Shown in pieces: positions 24,380-35,177 of a DNA stretch of 64,000 nucleotides. Both the position numbers and the translations under genes were made by a program. The notes under the pieces are model-generated. The model was not told where the DNA came from, did not search any database, and was given only the letters and a program-made list of their open reading frames with translations. Numbering within the stretch: the stretch's first letter is position 1; each line of letters opens with the position of its first letter. The stretch is from Gaeumannomyces sp. JS-464 (taxonomy: Eukaryota > Ascomycota > Sordariomycetes > Magnaporthales > Magnaporthaceae). Where the stretch lies: positions 1,488,001 through 1,552,000 of the forward strand of contig NGZR01000003.1 in NCBI GenBank assembly GCA_002197995.1, written 5' to 3'.

Positions 24380-27173
24380 CTACACCTCTTCGTTCTCCCA
24401 ATCCTTCTCTCCAAACATGGGCCGCTTACCCCCCTGGCTGAGCTCGAGCTTGGCCAGGAACTCGGGCGGCACCGTGGGGATGTACTTTCGCTCCCGCTCT
24501 CTGTTGACCCCGCCGAACCCAGCCCCGTACGTGACCAGCATGTCCGTCACCGAGGGCAGCGAGAACGGCAGCATGACGGCCGGGTCCAGTAGCAGGTGCT
24601 CGGGAGCGTCCTCCTCGTCGTCCTCTTCCTCTCCGTCCGCATTGAGCCCTCCCGGCGTCCCCTGCGCCGCGCTCCCGGGGGTCTCCCCTCCTTTCCCGCC
24701 CGCTTTCGTACCGCTCTTTGGCGGCGTCGCGGGTGGAACGTCGCCGGGCTTGAGTTGTTGGGACAGCCTGTCCCGTTGCCTCTCGCGGCGGAGAGTCGTC
24801 TCCTTCTGGATCGCGTTCAGGTACTTGAGCGCGCTCTTGGGGAGGCCCTTCTCACCCACCTCCGGGCGGTAGTGGTTCGCCGCGTGTATGAGCTGCTGCG
24901 GGCTGAGTGAGCGAAGCTGCTGAAGAGTGCCAACGAGCGCCTCGAGGTCGTCCTGGCCCAGTGATGAGAAGCACTGTAGCCACTGTAGCAGCTGGATCAC
25001 AGGGCCCAGGTGCCTGCGCGACGCGTCGGCCGTGCTTTCGCCGCTCGACTTTGTCTCGCCGTGTTCGTAGTGGTCTGGAGTCCGGTTGTTGGTCCGCGCC
25101 CAGTCCTCCAGCACTGATATGTTCATGCGGATCTGCATCGCCTTTGTCCGGGCCAGGTACTTGCGGTTCGACATGATGCGGTTGAAGAGCTCGGCTCCCA
25201 ACCAGTACAGCAACTGCGAAACAATCTGGCACGTGATGACCGAGTGTATGTCGTAGAGGTCTAGCACGAAGAGAGTGGACGAAAGCAGCGACGTCACGTT
25301 GCGCGGCGCCGGCTTGGCCCTCTGCTTTGGCGACGGCGGCCGGTACCGCCTCTCAAGAGGCTCCTCCTTGACCTCCTTTTTCCGCTTGAAAAGCTTCCAT
25401 TCGTTTTGAAACGTGATGTCCTCGAACCCTGGGATGGTTTCGTGGTCCAACATGGCCGGGTCCAGGACCTTATCGAGTCGCCTTTCGGCGTCTCGCACAA
25501 TCAGGATAAAAATCTCGTTAATAAGCTCGGCCAGCTGTGCTTGGAACTCGGAGGTGGCCTCAACCAGACCGGCGTCCTTTCTCAGGTAGTGGAGCAGCAG
25601 CGTCGCGTTGGATATCCAAAAGGCCAATATGGTCATGTCCCACTGGTGGTCTTCCACAACGTCGTTGATCTTGTCCATGGCCGTGATGAGCAGCTTTGCA
25701 AGCAGCTCCGGACTCGAGTGGTAGTGCGCATACCTTGCACTCAGGAAAATCATGTTTGCGGGAACTGGCTTTTGCGACGGTGTCCGCTGTGGCGTCATGT
25801 TGGTGATTATGATGTCGAGTATGCGGTCAAGCTCACTCTCCTGAAAGACGAACATCTGGTCGTGGTTGCACCTCTGCCAGTCGAACTCGGTCTGATCCTC
25901 CTCAAACTCGTCCATGGGCTAAACAGGGTGGATTGTTAGCAGCCAATCAAAACCAGGCACTCTGGTACCCTTCTTTCTTTCAGTTGGTCAGAACAGGTCT
26001 GTCGTGTAGGGGGGCCACATGCCTCAGGCTGGTCGTCCATTCCCACATTCCCCAGGTCCACCTCGAGGTCGCGTGCGCTCTCCATCATCATTCTCCTCCT
26101 GAGCTCGTTCTCGGCCATCTCTTCCTCAAAGCGGTCCTGGGACATGCCGGGGCTGTAAAAGTCATCTGTAACGCCCGCATTTCCGATGTTATAGCCGCTA
26201 TCGTGCAGATAGAAGGACATGTCGCTATCGGGGGCGACAAAGTCGAAAGGCGTGCGTCCAGACGAGGTCTTGGCCTCGGGCGACGCGCCGCTGTCCAGGA
26301 GCAGCTTCGCGATGGCTTTGTGGCGGTTGGTCATGGCCCAAGTCAGTGCGCTCCAGTGGTTGCGATCCTGCTTTTCCACATCCGCGCCGGCATCGATGAG
26401 GGCTTTGACAGCGGTTTCGTGCCCCTATTCCGATGCGATTTGTTAGCAAGCCGCGGCGGGTCGCATATGCCATCACCAGGGTCTATAGAGAGCTCACAAA
26501 ACAGCTTGCGTAGATCAAAGCCGGCGTGCCGTCCTCATCGGGCGTGTTGACGTCAACGTATTGCTTGGGCTTGCCGGCGAGAAGCCTCTTTACCAGATCC
26601 ACGTTCCCGTTGCTCGCGGCCATGGCTAGAGCCTTCTGCAGCATCGACTTCTTTTCGTCATCCGACAGTTTGCTGTCGTTCGCGAGGCCTTCCACGTCGT
26701 CGATGCCGCCCGTGGCGGAGTGGGCGGCCTGGGCGGCAATCATCTCCATCAGCCTCGTGTCGCTGTCGGTAATGCCCTTGGTGATGTCATCTCGTAGGCA
26801 GGGTCGTTGAGCGACAGGTTGCCGAAGCTCAAAGGCTTCGCAGCCATCGGGGAGGTCAGAAACTGCGACTGGCCTGCACACAGGGAGACGAGACGTGTCC
26901 GGATCAGCTTCACATTCCACCGGTGGGCACGTAGGTAGGGAGGCCCTCGATGCTCTGCCGTGCAGCCCCGTCGGCAAGAATGAGGGGCGGCGAGGGGTGC
27001 GCAGGTACGGCGAACTGACCTTGCCAGCCATCGTACATTTCTGTTTCGGGGACGAGCTCGGTCGGGCGTCGTCTGTCGTCGAGCGACTTGGGCAGATCGG
27101 CTGGGAGGGCCCTTGGCTTCTGCTCGCCGAAGCCGCCCTCGTCGACCCCGCCGCTAGAAGCGCCTAGGTCCAT
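24380..27173 (-). CDS. Ankyrin-repeat protein with DIL (dilute) domain
   Basis: Four exons: 27173-27020, 26873-26498, 26424-26023 and 25918-24380. With one base restored in exon 2 the model closes at 824 codons (823 residues). Ankyrin-type helices lie at about residues 130-245 (repeats ending in NVDLVKRLL, ETAVKALIDAGADV, HKAIAKLLLDSGASP). After residue 313 comes a long helical region of the DIL type, the cargo-binding fold of class V myosin tails, but no motor domain is present. Stand-alone ankyrin-DIL proteins are known in fungi; a role in membrane or actin-linked traffic is inference. Anomalies: exon 2 needs one extra base near 26791 (two overlapping frames each hold half), and the third intron appears to use a GC donor at 26022. 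Confidence 0.85.
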
Positions 27174-28152
27174 GGTGCGAGCAGGGCGACATAGGGGAAA
27201 GGCTCTTTTTTTGTCGGGGCGCTCGATGTCCCGCGGCGCCGTCGCAGGCGGTGGGAAGGCGAGGCGCACTGGACGGGCGGAGGGTAACGCGATTGGGGTT
27301 GGGATGATGTCACTATCGCGGGCGGCTATAACGACGAATTTGGCTGGTGGCTAAGGCGAGGTTCCGCGGCCGTGTGTGTGGTGTCGGGTCGTTCTTGTCG
27401 ATGGGCACAGGGCTGCCCAACCGGGATCCAGCCGTGTGGGTTCGCACCTGATTCGGACGCGGCAGCGGTGCTACAGCACAGGGGCTTCTGGCCTCAGCGG
27501 ACGTACCCCACCAGCTGGAGCCAAACGCTTCGATTGTTGAGCGCACTCACTGCCAAACCAGGTCAGCAGCTCCATTTCCCCACGATTGATTGCCGTCAAA
27601 TAGGTCACGGAGTGCAAATAACCCCAGCTTTTTGCGCCAACCACAACGGCGTGTTTTCTTGTTCTTGCTAGACACGCCTGCCTGTAGGTACGTCCCTTGC
27701 CGTGGAGCAATACCTTCTCAAAGCTGTGGCTATATAATCGGTACATTTGGCTTCCTGTTTCTACGCAGAGCATACGGACCTGTAGGTGGCTTTTTATCGC
27801 CCGTAAAGAGCTTTCACCTAACGGGGCTTGGGGATTACTATTGATATATTACCAGCCGTTTCCATGTGGACATCATGCAGATGCAACTGTGACAGGCATT
27901 TCTCGGTCATGTCTCTAAAAAGAGTAAAATACACCCACCAACCAGACATGCTGATACATTAGGGATTTAGTTAAGATGGACGAATCTTTCGCGTCGCTAA
28001 TCATGTGTACATGTTCAGCGTTATCTAAGGATCATCTTATATGAGAGATAAAGTGTATTTTTATACTGGTTGTAAGGAGATCCGCCGCTCTATTGCAGGC
28101 ATTATAAGGCCTTGAAATTCAGTTCACTGTAGATATGAATTAGCAGCACTTT
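27174..28152. other. Intergenic stretch with A/T-rich part
   Basis: It lies between the 3' end of the kinase gene and the start of the ankyrin-DIL gene, both minus strand. Bases from about 27840 to 28150 are clearly A/T-richer than the coding neighbours. No gene seen. Confidence 0.55.
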
Positions 28153-29745
28153 CTATAACGTCCCGACCGTCAGTTCGACCAAAATTTCCATCTTCCCTCT
28201 AACCTCATCCATGCTGGGGCGCAACGAGGGCTCCAGCTCCATCATCATCCTCACGATATGGAGCATGTATTCCTGCGGCAGATTGTCCGCGGAACACATC
28301 CCCCTCAGCTCGGCCATGAACCTCTCGGATGCCAGCGCGATGCAGCACGGAGACGGCTCTTGCAGTATGGCGTTCTGCAGCGCCCATACGTTTTGCCGCC
28401 CGCCCCTGGCAAAAGCCAGGATCAGGGCGAAGCAGCACCCGGCCTGCCAGACGTCGGAGAGGAGGCTGCTTTCCCTCTTGTAGAGCTGCTCCGGCGCGAG
28501 GTATTGGTAGGTGCCGCTGACGGAGTCGGTATAGCTGCCCGTGAGGAAGATCTCGCAGAGGCCAAAGTCGCCGAGGATGGGCGTGACGCCCGCGGCGCCA
28601 TCTCTGGGCTGGAGATGGATGTTCCCCGGCCTGATGTCCTTGTGCCTGATGTTCTGGGAGTGTAGCCAGCCGATGGCGTTGGCGAGCTCCAGCGTCATGT
28701 CGTAAACACAACGGTCCGAGAGACTTGGATCGCAGCCGCCGTCGCTGCCGTCGTCCTCCGTCTTGAACCGTGGAAAGTCGCTGGCGCTGGTCTCGGGCCA
28801 GCCCCCGTACAGGAGCCACTGTAGAGTCCGCGGCGCCCAGGGGCTGATGACGACATGGATGGCGGCTGGATCGTCCCGCACTACGTACGCGTCGGCGAGC
28901 GTCATGACATTTGGGTGGCTGTACACCTTGATTCTAGCCAGTTCCCTGAGGACCGACACGCGCTTCGCGCTTGGGACGTAGAAGGTCTTCTGTGCAAAGA
29001 ACTCGCCCGAGACCTTGTGTGTCACCTTTGAAACGGTCGCTAGGCTCCCCGAGGTTGCCGTGTCTGGTTCGACGATAAGGGGGGCGTCTTCTTGGCTCTC
29101 GTACTGGTATATGCATCTCGGTAGGACCGTTTTAACGAAGTGCTCCAGGTCGAAAGGAAGCCTTTAGCCGTAAATATATTTTTTTTGTTAGCAAGGCCAA
29201 AATTGGGACCAATAACTCCATGGTATACCGATGAATGCTCTTTTTTTTTGTATATTAACGTACCTTTCGTATCCTGCTTCAATCCTCGGGTTAGGGCTCA
29301 CGTAAAAGGCGGCCAGGCCACATATATAGTCCTGGCAGAATACCTTCGGCTCCAAACAGGGACGGAAGGCTTCGGCCAGTCCACGACCTAAGCCTAGGTC
29401 TTCGGCCTGATTAGGAGAGGAACGTGCCGTTCCACCGGCGGGATAAAGCTGAGGGTTGGTTTCGGCATTGGGTTTTCCGCAGAGCTTTAAGGCGGCCGAA
29501 GCCTCGGAAATCCTCAGAAGAACCCGGCTCAGGCTGTCCCGTATGTTGATTGGCCCGCTGGCGAAGTTGTGGCGCTTGACTGCAAGATCGAAAGAGTCTA
29601 CTTCAGCTGCGAGGTTTTTGACGGCCTCACCGGCCGGTTGGTTCAGCTTGGCGGCCAATTTTTTGAGCCGGCAACAAACCCCGGATGTGAGTTGCAACAT
29701 AATTCCCAGCTCGGGGCCGCAGCTTTCCTCGAAGGGCGGTGCCAT
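28153..29745 (-). CDS. Protein kinase with helical N-terminal domain
   Basis: Two exons, 29745-29264 and 29161-28153, joined over a 102-nt intron (donor GTACGT, branch TGCTAAC) give 496 residues in intact frame. About 160 residues before the intron are helical and resemble the N-terminal signalling domains of fungal STAND/HeLo-like proteins; this is an impression, not an assignment. The kinase domain has a degenerate glycine loop (TSGSLATV), the ATP-binding Lys in AQKTF (about 219), an alpha-C Glu, a catalytic loop HKDIRPGN (Asp about 336), DFG (359) and APE (383-385). All catalytic residues are present, but HRD is HKD and the usual catalytic-loop Lys is Arg. The start is uncertain: ATG 29886 is in frame upstream. 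Specificity (Ser/Thr or other) is not clear. Confidence 0.8.
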
Positions 29746-29886
29746 CCTACCCCGTAGCCTTGGGATGCCGATGGTTCGCCTGTGCCGCCAGCGGGAGGAC
29801 AAACGAGGCGTCTGGGCCTTAATAAAGACGTCGTGGTGGGTTCGGCTTCCATGCTTATCCGGGAACGTGCTGTCTGCCAGGGGCAT

Positions 29887-30925
29887 CAAGAGAAAAAGTC
29901 TGCCCGGCAGCCCCGTGGAGAGAGCTACCAGGTTCTCACTGGAGACAACGCAGAGCTACATGAAGATCATGCTGCCAAGCGGGCAACGGAAGCCACAATG
30001 CAACCTAGTCATCAAGAAGGAGATGTGCCAGAGGGCCCGCGCGCCCCAGCTCGAGCGAGCAGGTAACAGGTCCACCAGGGGGACGGGAGGTGATTCGATG
30101 AGCCTGCCCTTGATGACTGGTTGCCCAACAGACCGCATTTTCAAGCGTTTCCCGCCTCCTTCATTTTCCCTTGCTTTTGTTCCATCTGCCCTCAGTCCTG
30201 CTCCTGGTATCATCCTCGTCGTTCTCATGCTCCACCTCCTACTCCTGTGTTCTCTACTCCTTCCGTGTTCCCCGGGGGCATGCAGGTGTGCGTTGGCCGC
30301 CTGTTGAGGCCAGCCCCATGTCTTGACGTGGTGAGAAAAGCCTAACAGATATACATGTTTCGCTGCTTTTCTCTTTGGCATATTGGAGTACTCTCTGTCA
30401 GAAATTGAACATCTGTCTGACACTGCGGTGTCGGTGTTTCCTAGAGCTACGGTCCCGGCTTCAGTAGGTAGGCTGGCACCGTCGGCTAGGTGGTGGATGC
30501 TACCCTCCTCGTGCTGACCCTCAGACCCTACCGTTCGTACCAACCAATCGGCACGGAACCCTTGCCAATAGTCAAAACACAGTCGTAGCATCTTTGCGCC
30601 GCCTATAGTTTATGTGTGCCACTTGGTTTGCGAAGTAGAATAAATCGACATGGAAAAACTACAACAGCCAAGCCGACAATAAGCCTCCTGGGAGGTTGAA
30701 TAGTTCCCCAATTAGCCCAGCAGATTCCGAAATTAAGAATAGAAAACAGGAGAAAGAGAATAACGCGAAGAGGTGAAAGCTCGGGGAAAAAGCAAGAACA
30801 CTAATTTACATTGCATGTGGTGAATCTCCGTTACCGCCTTGGGATGTTGTGAAAACTCGGACACGCCGAAACATGGTCAGGCTCTGGAGGCCTGCCAATC
30901 GAAATCCTGGGGGGCTCGCCGCGCC
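29887..30925. other. Intergenic stretch between kinase and cytochrome b561 genes
   Basis: It holds the kinase promoter and the 3' end of the b561 gene. A 211-codon minus-strand frame (30591-29956) sits here, but its composition is unlike a protein and it is not in phase with the kinase by any splice pair I could find. Confidence 0.5.
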
Positions 30926-31967
30926 TCAACGTCGGATACCCAGTTTCTGCACATGGATCCGGGGGTAGACACCAATGACGATCAGGAGTACGGATAGGAT
31001 GACGGCCCACAGCTTGATGTCGAGGATGTTCTGGTTGTAGGTCGTGTCGGTCGCGGTGATGACGGTGACCAGGAGCAGGGGAAAGATGAAGTAGCCGCCC
31101 CAGCGGTGGTATTTCCACAAGGCCTTCGCCTGGTCGACGCCGCCAAAGACGCCGGGCACGCCCCACATAAGAAAGCCGAAGACGTATTGTCCCAGCATCA
31201 GGATCGAGACGCCTACGCCGAGGTAGGCGTGCAGGGACTTGAAGTGAGGGTTGTGGCTCTTGAACTTGTTGGCCTCGATGATGATGACGCCCGACGTGAA
31301 GAGCAGGAAGGAGATCAGGTTGAGGGCGGCATGGGTGCGGGCCCCAACCACCTTGGCCTTGGGGTCGAACGTCGGCTGCAGTATCAGGATGGCCTGAGTC
31401 AGGGTGAAGACGCCGAGGCTCTGCAGCAGTGGGTGTGGCGAGAAAAGCGGCAGCAGGGGGTTGGTGAAGACGGCGGACCAGACCAGGGCGAGCAGGAGAA
31501 CTGCGCCGGCCAGGGCGAAGCCCCCGGTTCCTGAGACCAGTGATGACAGCATTAGGACGAGTCGCTTGCCTTTTTCGGAGGGCTGTGTCGCAGGAGGAAT
31601 CGGGGAATGAGAGGGAACAAAGGAGGTGCAGCGGTAGGTGAGGCGGTGTCGGCTTGCTCAGGCAAAACAAACAGACCATGCAGGCGGGCAGGGTAAAGCT
31701 AGAACCGCAGGGTGCCTTGCATGAGAACTTATAGGGAAGGAGAGGCACATTGAAAGATGTCCTCCGCCACCTTCTTTTCGTGCTCCTTTTCCTCTTGCTT
31801 TCTCTTTTCCTTTTCCCGGGCCGTTCGCCACCGTGAACATGCTACTTACCCTTATAGAGGTTCGAAAAGAGAGGCTCATTAGGTTTCTGCAGGGCAGCGC
31901 CGGGGCGACCGAGCAGAGGCTCAGACTCCCGGTTGGCGGCCGGCTCGGGGGCTGCGGGTGACGACAT
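30926..31967 (-). CDS. Cytochrome b561-domain membrane protein
   Basis: Two exons, 31967-31850 and 31530-30926, with a 319-nt intron (donor GTAAGT, acceptor TCTCAG), encode 240 residues in phase. Exon 1 gives a soluble leader ending NLYKG; exon 2 gives about five hydrophobic segments. The four histidines expected to hold two haems are visible in SPHPLLQ, THAALN, SLHAYLG and YHRWGG, the pattern of the b561 core. Family members move electrons across membranes, often from ascorbate to ferric iron or monodehydroascorbate; the donor and acceptor here are not known. The exon 2 frame is also open upstream to an ATG at 31552, so a shorter form is possible. It is divergent from the allantoicase gene. 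Confidence 0.85.
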
Positions 31968-33062
31968 TGCGGTTTATCTGCAAGATGTAATCGACTCGTG
32001 TGGGTTTTCAGAAGCGCCGCACAGCCAAAGACACTGAAAAAGTCTGACGGGGGAGTGGAGGACCGAGCCTGGCTGGATCAGGCTGTTCAGTTCGATGAGC
32101 AGCGAGGTAAAAAGTGAGTTATGGCGCGCTAGGACTCGGGGCGAAGGAGGCTGGGAAGGCTGGGGCCTCGATAAGGGAGAGCCCTGGCTGGCATCAGCGA
32201 GAAAAGTCGAGCTCGACAGCGCGGGCGAACGAATGCGTGGTTGCAGACGTGAGGCTCGAAGCTACAGAAGGATCACGGCGATGATCAGGACAGCTTTTTC
32301 TCCCAACAAATTGGGACCATCGGAGGGAAAGCTTGGGATTTATGGGATCCAAACCAAGCACCCGATCCGAACTGTCCGAAGGTGAAGCCCGAACGGTTTT
32401 TGCTGAGCTCCAATTCGCGGTGACGATGACGGCATCAGCTTGCACAAGCGTCCATGCGGAAGCTTTGGCCAATGAGCGCTGGCTGATTGGTAGCCAGGCA
32501 GGCATTGGGGCAGGCGCGCCGAGCCCACCCCCGCTACCAGCACGGTCCCAGCCGTCGTCCGTCTGGAGTCTGGATGGAACCAGACTCAACCCCCCCACCA
32601 TTGCCGGAGCCGTGGGGTCAGGTAATATTAGATAATGAGGGTGCGATCCGGGCGGGGGATCTCGGTGGATTCTCGGGGCTGTGTGGTGTGTGATATTTCT
32701 CTCGATCTGGGTCGAGGGCTAGAAGGCGTCGAATCGAGTGGCGGGCTGGTTGGATTTGACGTTTCTTTCGATTTGCGATCGGTGGGAGCCGCGCAGTGTG
32801 TCTGTCTGTCTGTCTGTATGGTGGCGATCGGCCCGAGTGGGCACCGCATCCTGCCGCTGCCAGGGTCTCCCTGGACTGGCTTCTAGCCGGCGGAGCATGT
32901 AGAAGTGACACAGAAGACCACGACTCGCCCGACGGAGAACCTCAATAGCAGCCCCTCTCCGAGTCTCGACGCACGTCTGTCCTTGTCAAGAGAGCCACAC
33001 ACTCTCCAGGAATCCTCACCCCAAAATCCCATCACCAGCCCTGATAACCACCGCTCGCCGCC
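31968..33062. promoter_or_regulatory. Shared divergent promoter region, b561 / allantoicase
   Basis: About 1.1 kb separates the two start codons. Sites matching HGATAR, the element bound by fungal nitrogen GATA factors of the NIT2/AreA type, occur at 31974-31979 (reverse), 32169-32174, 32630-32635 and 33042-33047. A (TCTG)n tract lies near 32804-32818. Control of purine-degradation genes by GATA factors is established in Neurospora and Aspergillus; its operation here is inference, and short sites occur by chance. Confidence 0.35.
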
Positions 33063-34285
33063 ATGGCTGACGAAGTAGACTACAAGCTCGAGGATGTGCC
33101 CGCCACCCGGGTCGCCTCGGACCAGATTGACAAGGAGTTCCGGTCCACCACCATCGGTGCGCCACCCGCCCCCTAGCCTAGCCCCTGACGACCAACAACA
33201 CACATACACACGCGCGCGAACACATACACACACGCACGCACGCAGTAACAACAACAACTGCCAATGCTAATACAATCCACCCCGCCCACCCGTCCAAAGA
33301 CCTCATCTCGGCCGCCCTGGGCGGCAAGGTCCTGGCCTTCTCGGACGAGTGGTTCGCCGAGGCCGCCAACCTCCTGACCCCGACCGCGCCCGTGCGCCAG
33401 CCCGGCAAGATGGTGTACACGGGCGCCTGGTACGACGGCTGGGAGACGCGCCGCCACAACCGGGCGCCCTTCGACTGGGCCATCATCCGCCTGGGCGTCG
33501 CCTCGGGCACCGTCGAGGGCGTCGAGGTCGACACGGCGTTTTTTTCGGGCAACCACGCCCCCGCCGTCTCGGTCGAGGCCTGCTTCCGCCCGGGCGCGGG
33601 CGCCGACGACGAGGTCGTCTCGTGGCAGGGCGGCCGCGGCGGCTGGGAGCCGGTCCTGGGCCGCCAGGAGTGCGGGCCCTCGCAGCGCTTCGGCTGGCGC
33701 CTGGACCGGCCGACCGCCAACAAGTACACGCACGTGCGCCTCAACATGTACCCGGACGGCGGCATCGCGCGCTTCCGCCTGTTCGGCCGCGCCGCGCCCG
33801 TCTTCCCCGCCGACCCGGCCGCCGTCTTCGACCTGGCCGCGGCCCAGAACGGCGGCGTGGCCGTGTCGTGCAGCGACCAGCACTTTGGCACAAAGGACAA
33901 CCTGCTCCTGCCCGGCCGCGGCAAGGACATGGGCGACGGCTGGGAGACGGCCCGGTCCCGGACGAAGGGCCACGTCGACTGGGCCATCGTCAAGCTGGGC
34001 GCTCCGGGCACTATCCAGCAGGTCGTCGTCGACACCGCCTTCTTCCGCGGCAACTTCCCCCAGCAGGTCCGGGTCCAGGCCATCCGGTGGGCCGGCGGTG
34101 CCGCCGATGTCGGAGCCGACGCCGACGGGTGGGTCGACGTCGTCGCCGCCTCAAAGTGCGGGCCCGACCAGGACCACACGTTCGAGTCGCTGGTCAAGGA
34201 CGAGGCCTTCACCCACGTGAAGCTGGTCATGATCCCGGACGGAGGCGTCAAGCGCCTGCGCGTCCTGGGGAGGAGAGCCGTCTGA
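33063..34285 (+). CDS. alc-1: Allantoicase
   Basis: Two exons, 33063-33156 and 33300-34285, encode 359 residues in phase. The 143-nt intron has donor GTGCGC, branch TGCTAATAC and an internal CA/CG-rich repeat. The protein consists of two copies of the allantoicase domain: DGWETRRHN, DWAIIRLG and VDTAFFSGN in the first half recur as DGWETARSR, DWAIVKLG and VDTAFFRGN in the second. Allantoicase (EC 3.5.3.4) splits allantoate into ureidoglycolate and urea in purine-nitrogen use. Length and internal duplication match Neurospora alc-1 and yeast DAL2. Codon third positions are very GC-rich, which explains the long open frames on the opposite strand. Confidence 0.96.
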
Positions 34286-35177
34286 GCGCCGAGCCAAAGC
34301 TGACGGATTTTTTTGCTCACACAACACACGCTATATGCAGACAAAACACACTACCTTGTGCTATTAGTTCAATGGGTATAGCCAATGAATCCCGTGAAAC
34401 TCCCAAACCTGGTGCCATCAGAAGGGAAAAAGGAAGCAATTCCCATAAACCTCCGACTCACGATTGTCGAATATCAGTAACGACAGTCCAAACTTTACAA
34501 GCCCAATATCACCTCTCACTTTTATTCTCCCCGCAGCGCCCGCTTTGCACCGCATTCTTAGCCTACATCTGTCCCCCTAACCATGTCCGTTATACTCCTG
34601 CTACATAAAACATATTTTTTGGGACGGCCAGCGCGGCGCAACACAAACCAGGTAGTAAGGAGTAAATAAGTACCCACCTATCCATTGCCCCGTTGACGCC
34701 TTGTTTGCCTGTGCCGAATGCACGCCTGCTTGCTTGAGACCATGTATCCCCTTATTCTGCCTTTCCACCAGATATGCAACCAGTCCATCCGCCCACACGA
34801 GCCCGAAAAAAAACAATAGTGTGAATGAGAGAGTATGAGTGGGGAAAACCCAAAGAGAAGCAAAAATAAACAAGGAAAACGAAACCCCTGTCTAGCCCTT
34901 CCAACAAGCCTGTTCGTTTCTCCCTGGTGCCAATGGTCCCCAAAACAGAGGACGGAAGGCACTCGAAGCCTCGTGGATGTCAAGATTATTTCCGATTATG
35001 TAGCTGTGGTTTGTGTAGGCGGTGGTCATTGGCAAATGAACCGTCAATGCCGTCGGTCGAATGATGGGAAGGGAGAGTGGTTGGGGGTAAATAGAGACAG
35101 AAGAGAAGTAATCTATATACGATGAAAGGGTATCAACTATGGCAGCCTTTCAGAAACGGGAGATCGTGAAGTGGTGT
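34286..35177. other. Convergent intergenic stretch, allantoicase / histidine kinase
   Basis: Both flanking genes end here, so the stretch should hold two 3' UTRs. Nothing coding was seen. Confidence 0.6.

Noticed and set aside
29050..29110. Suspected frame break in the kinase after the intron
   Set aside because: Counting the run at 29079-29084 gives six G; with six, the frame is continuous and exon phases close exactly.
29956..30591. 211-codon frame upstream of the kinase, tested as an extra 5' exon
   Set aside because: No donor/acceptor pair joins it in phase to the kinase, and the sequence does not resemble a signalling domain.
33173..34344. Two long minus-strand open frames opposite the allantoicase gene (266 and 388 codons)
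   Set aside because: They arise from the strong GC bias at third positions of the allantoicase codons; the plus strand has a complete family match with two internal repeats.
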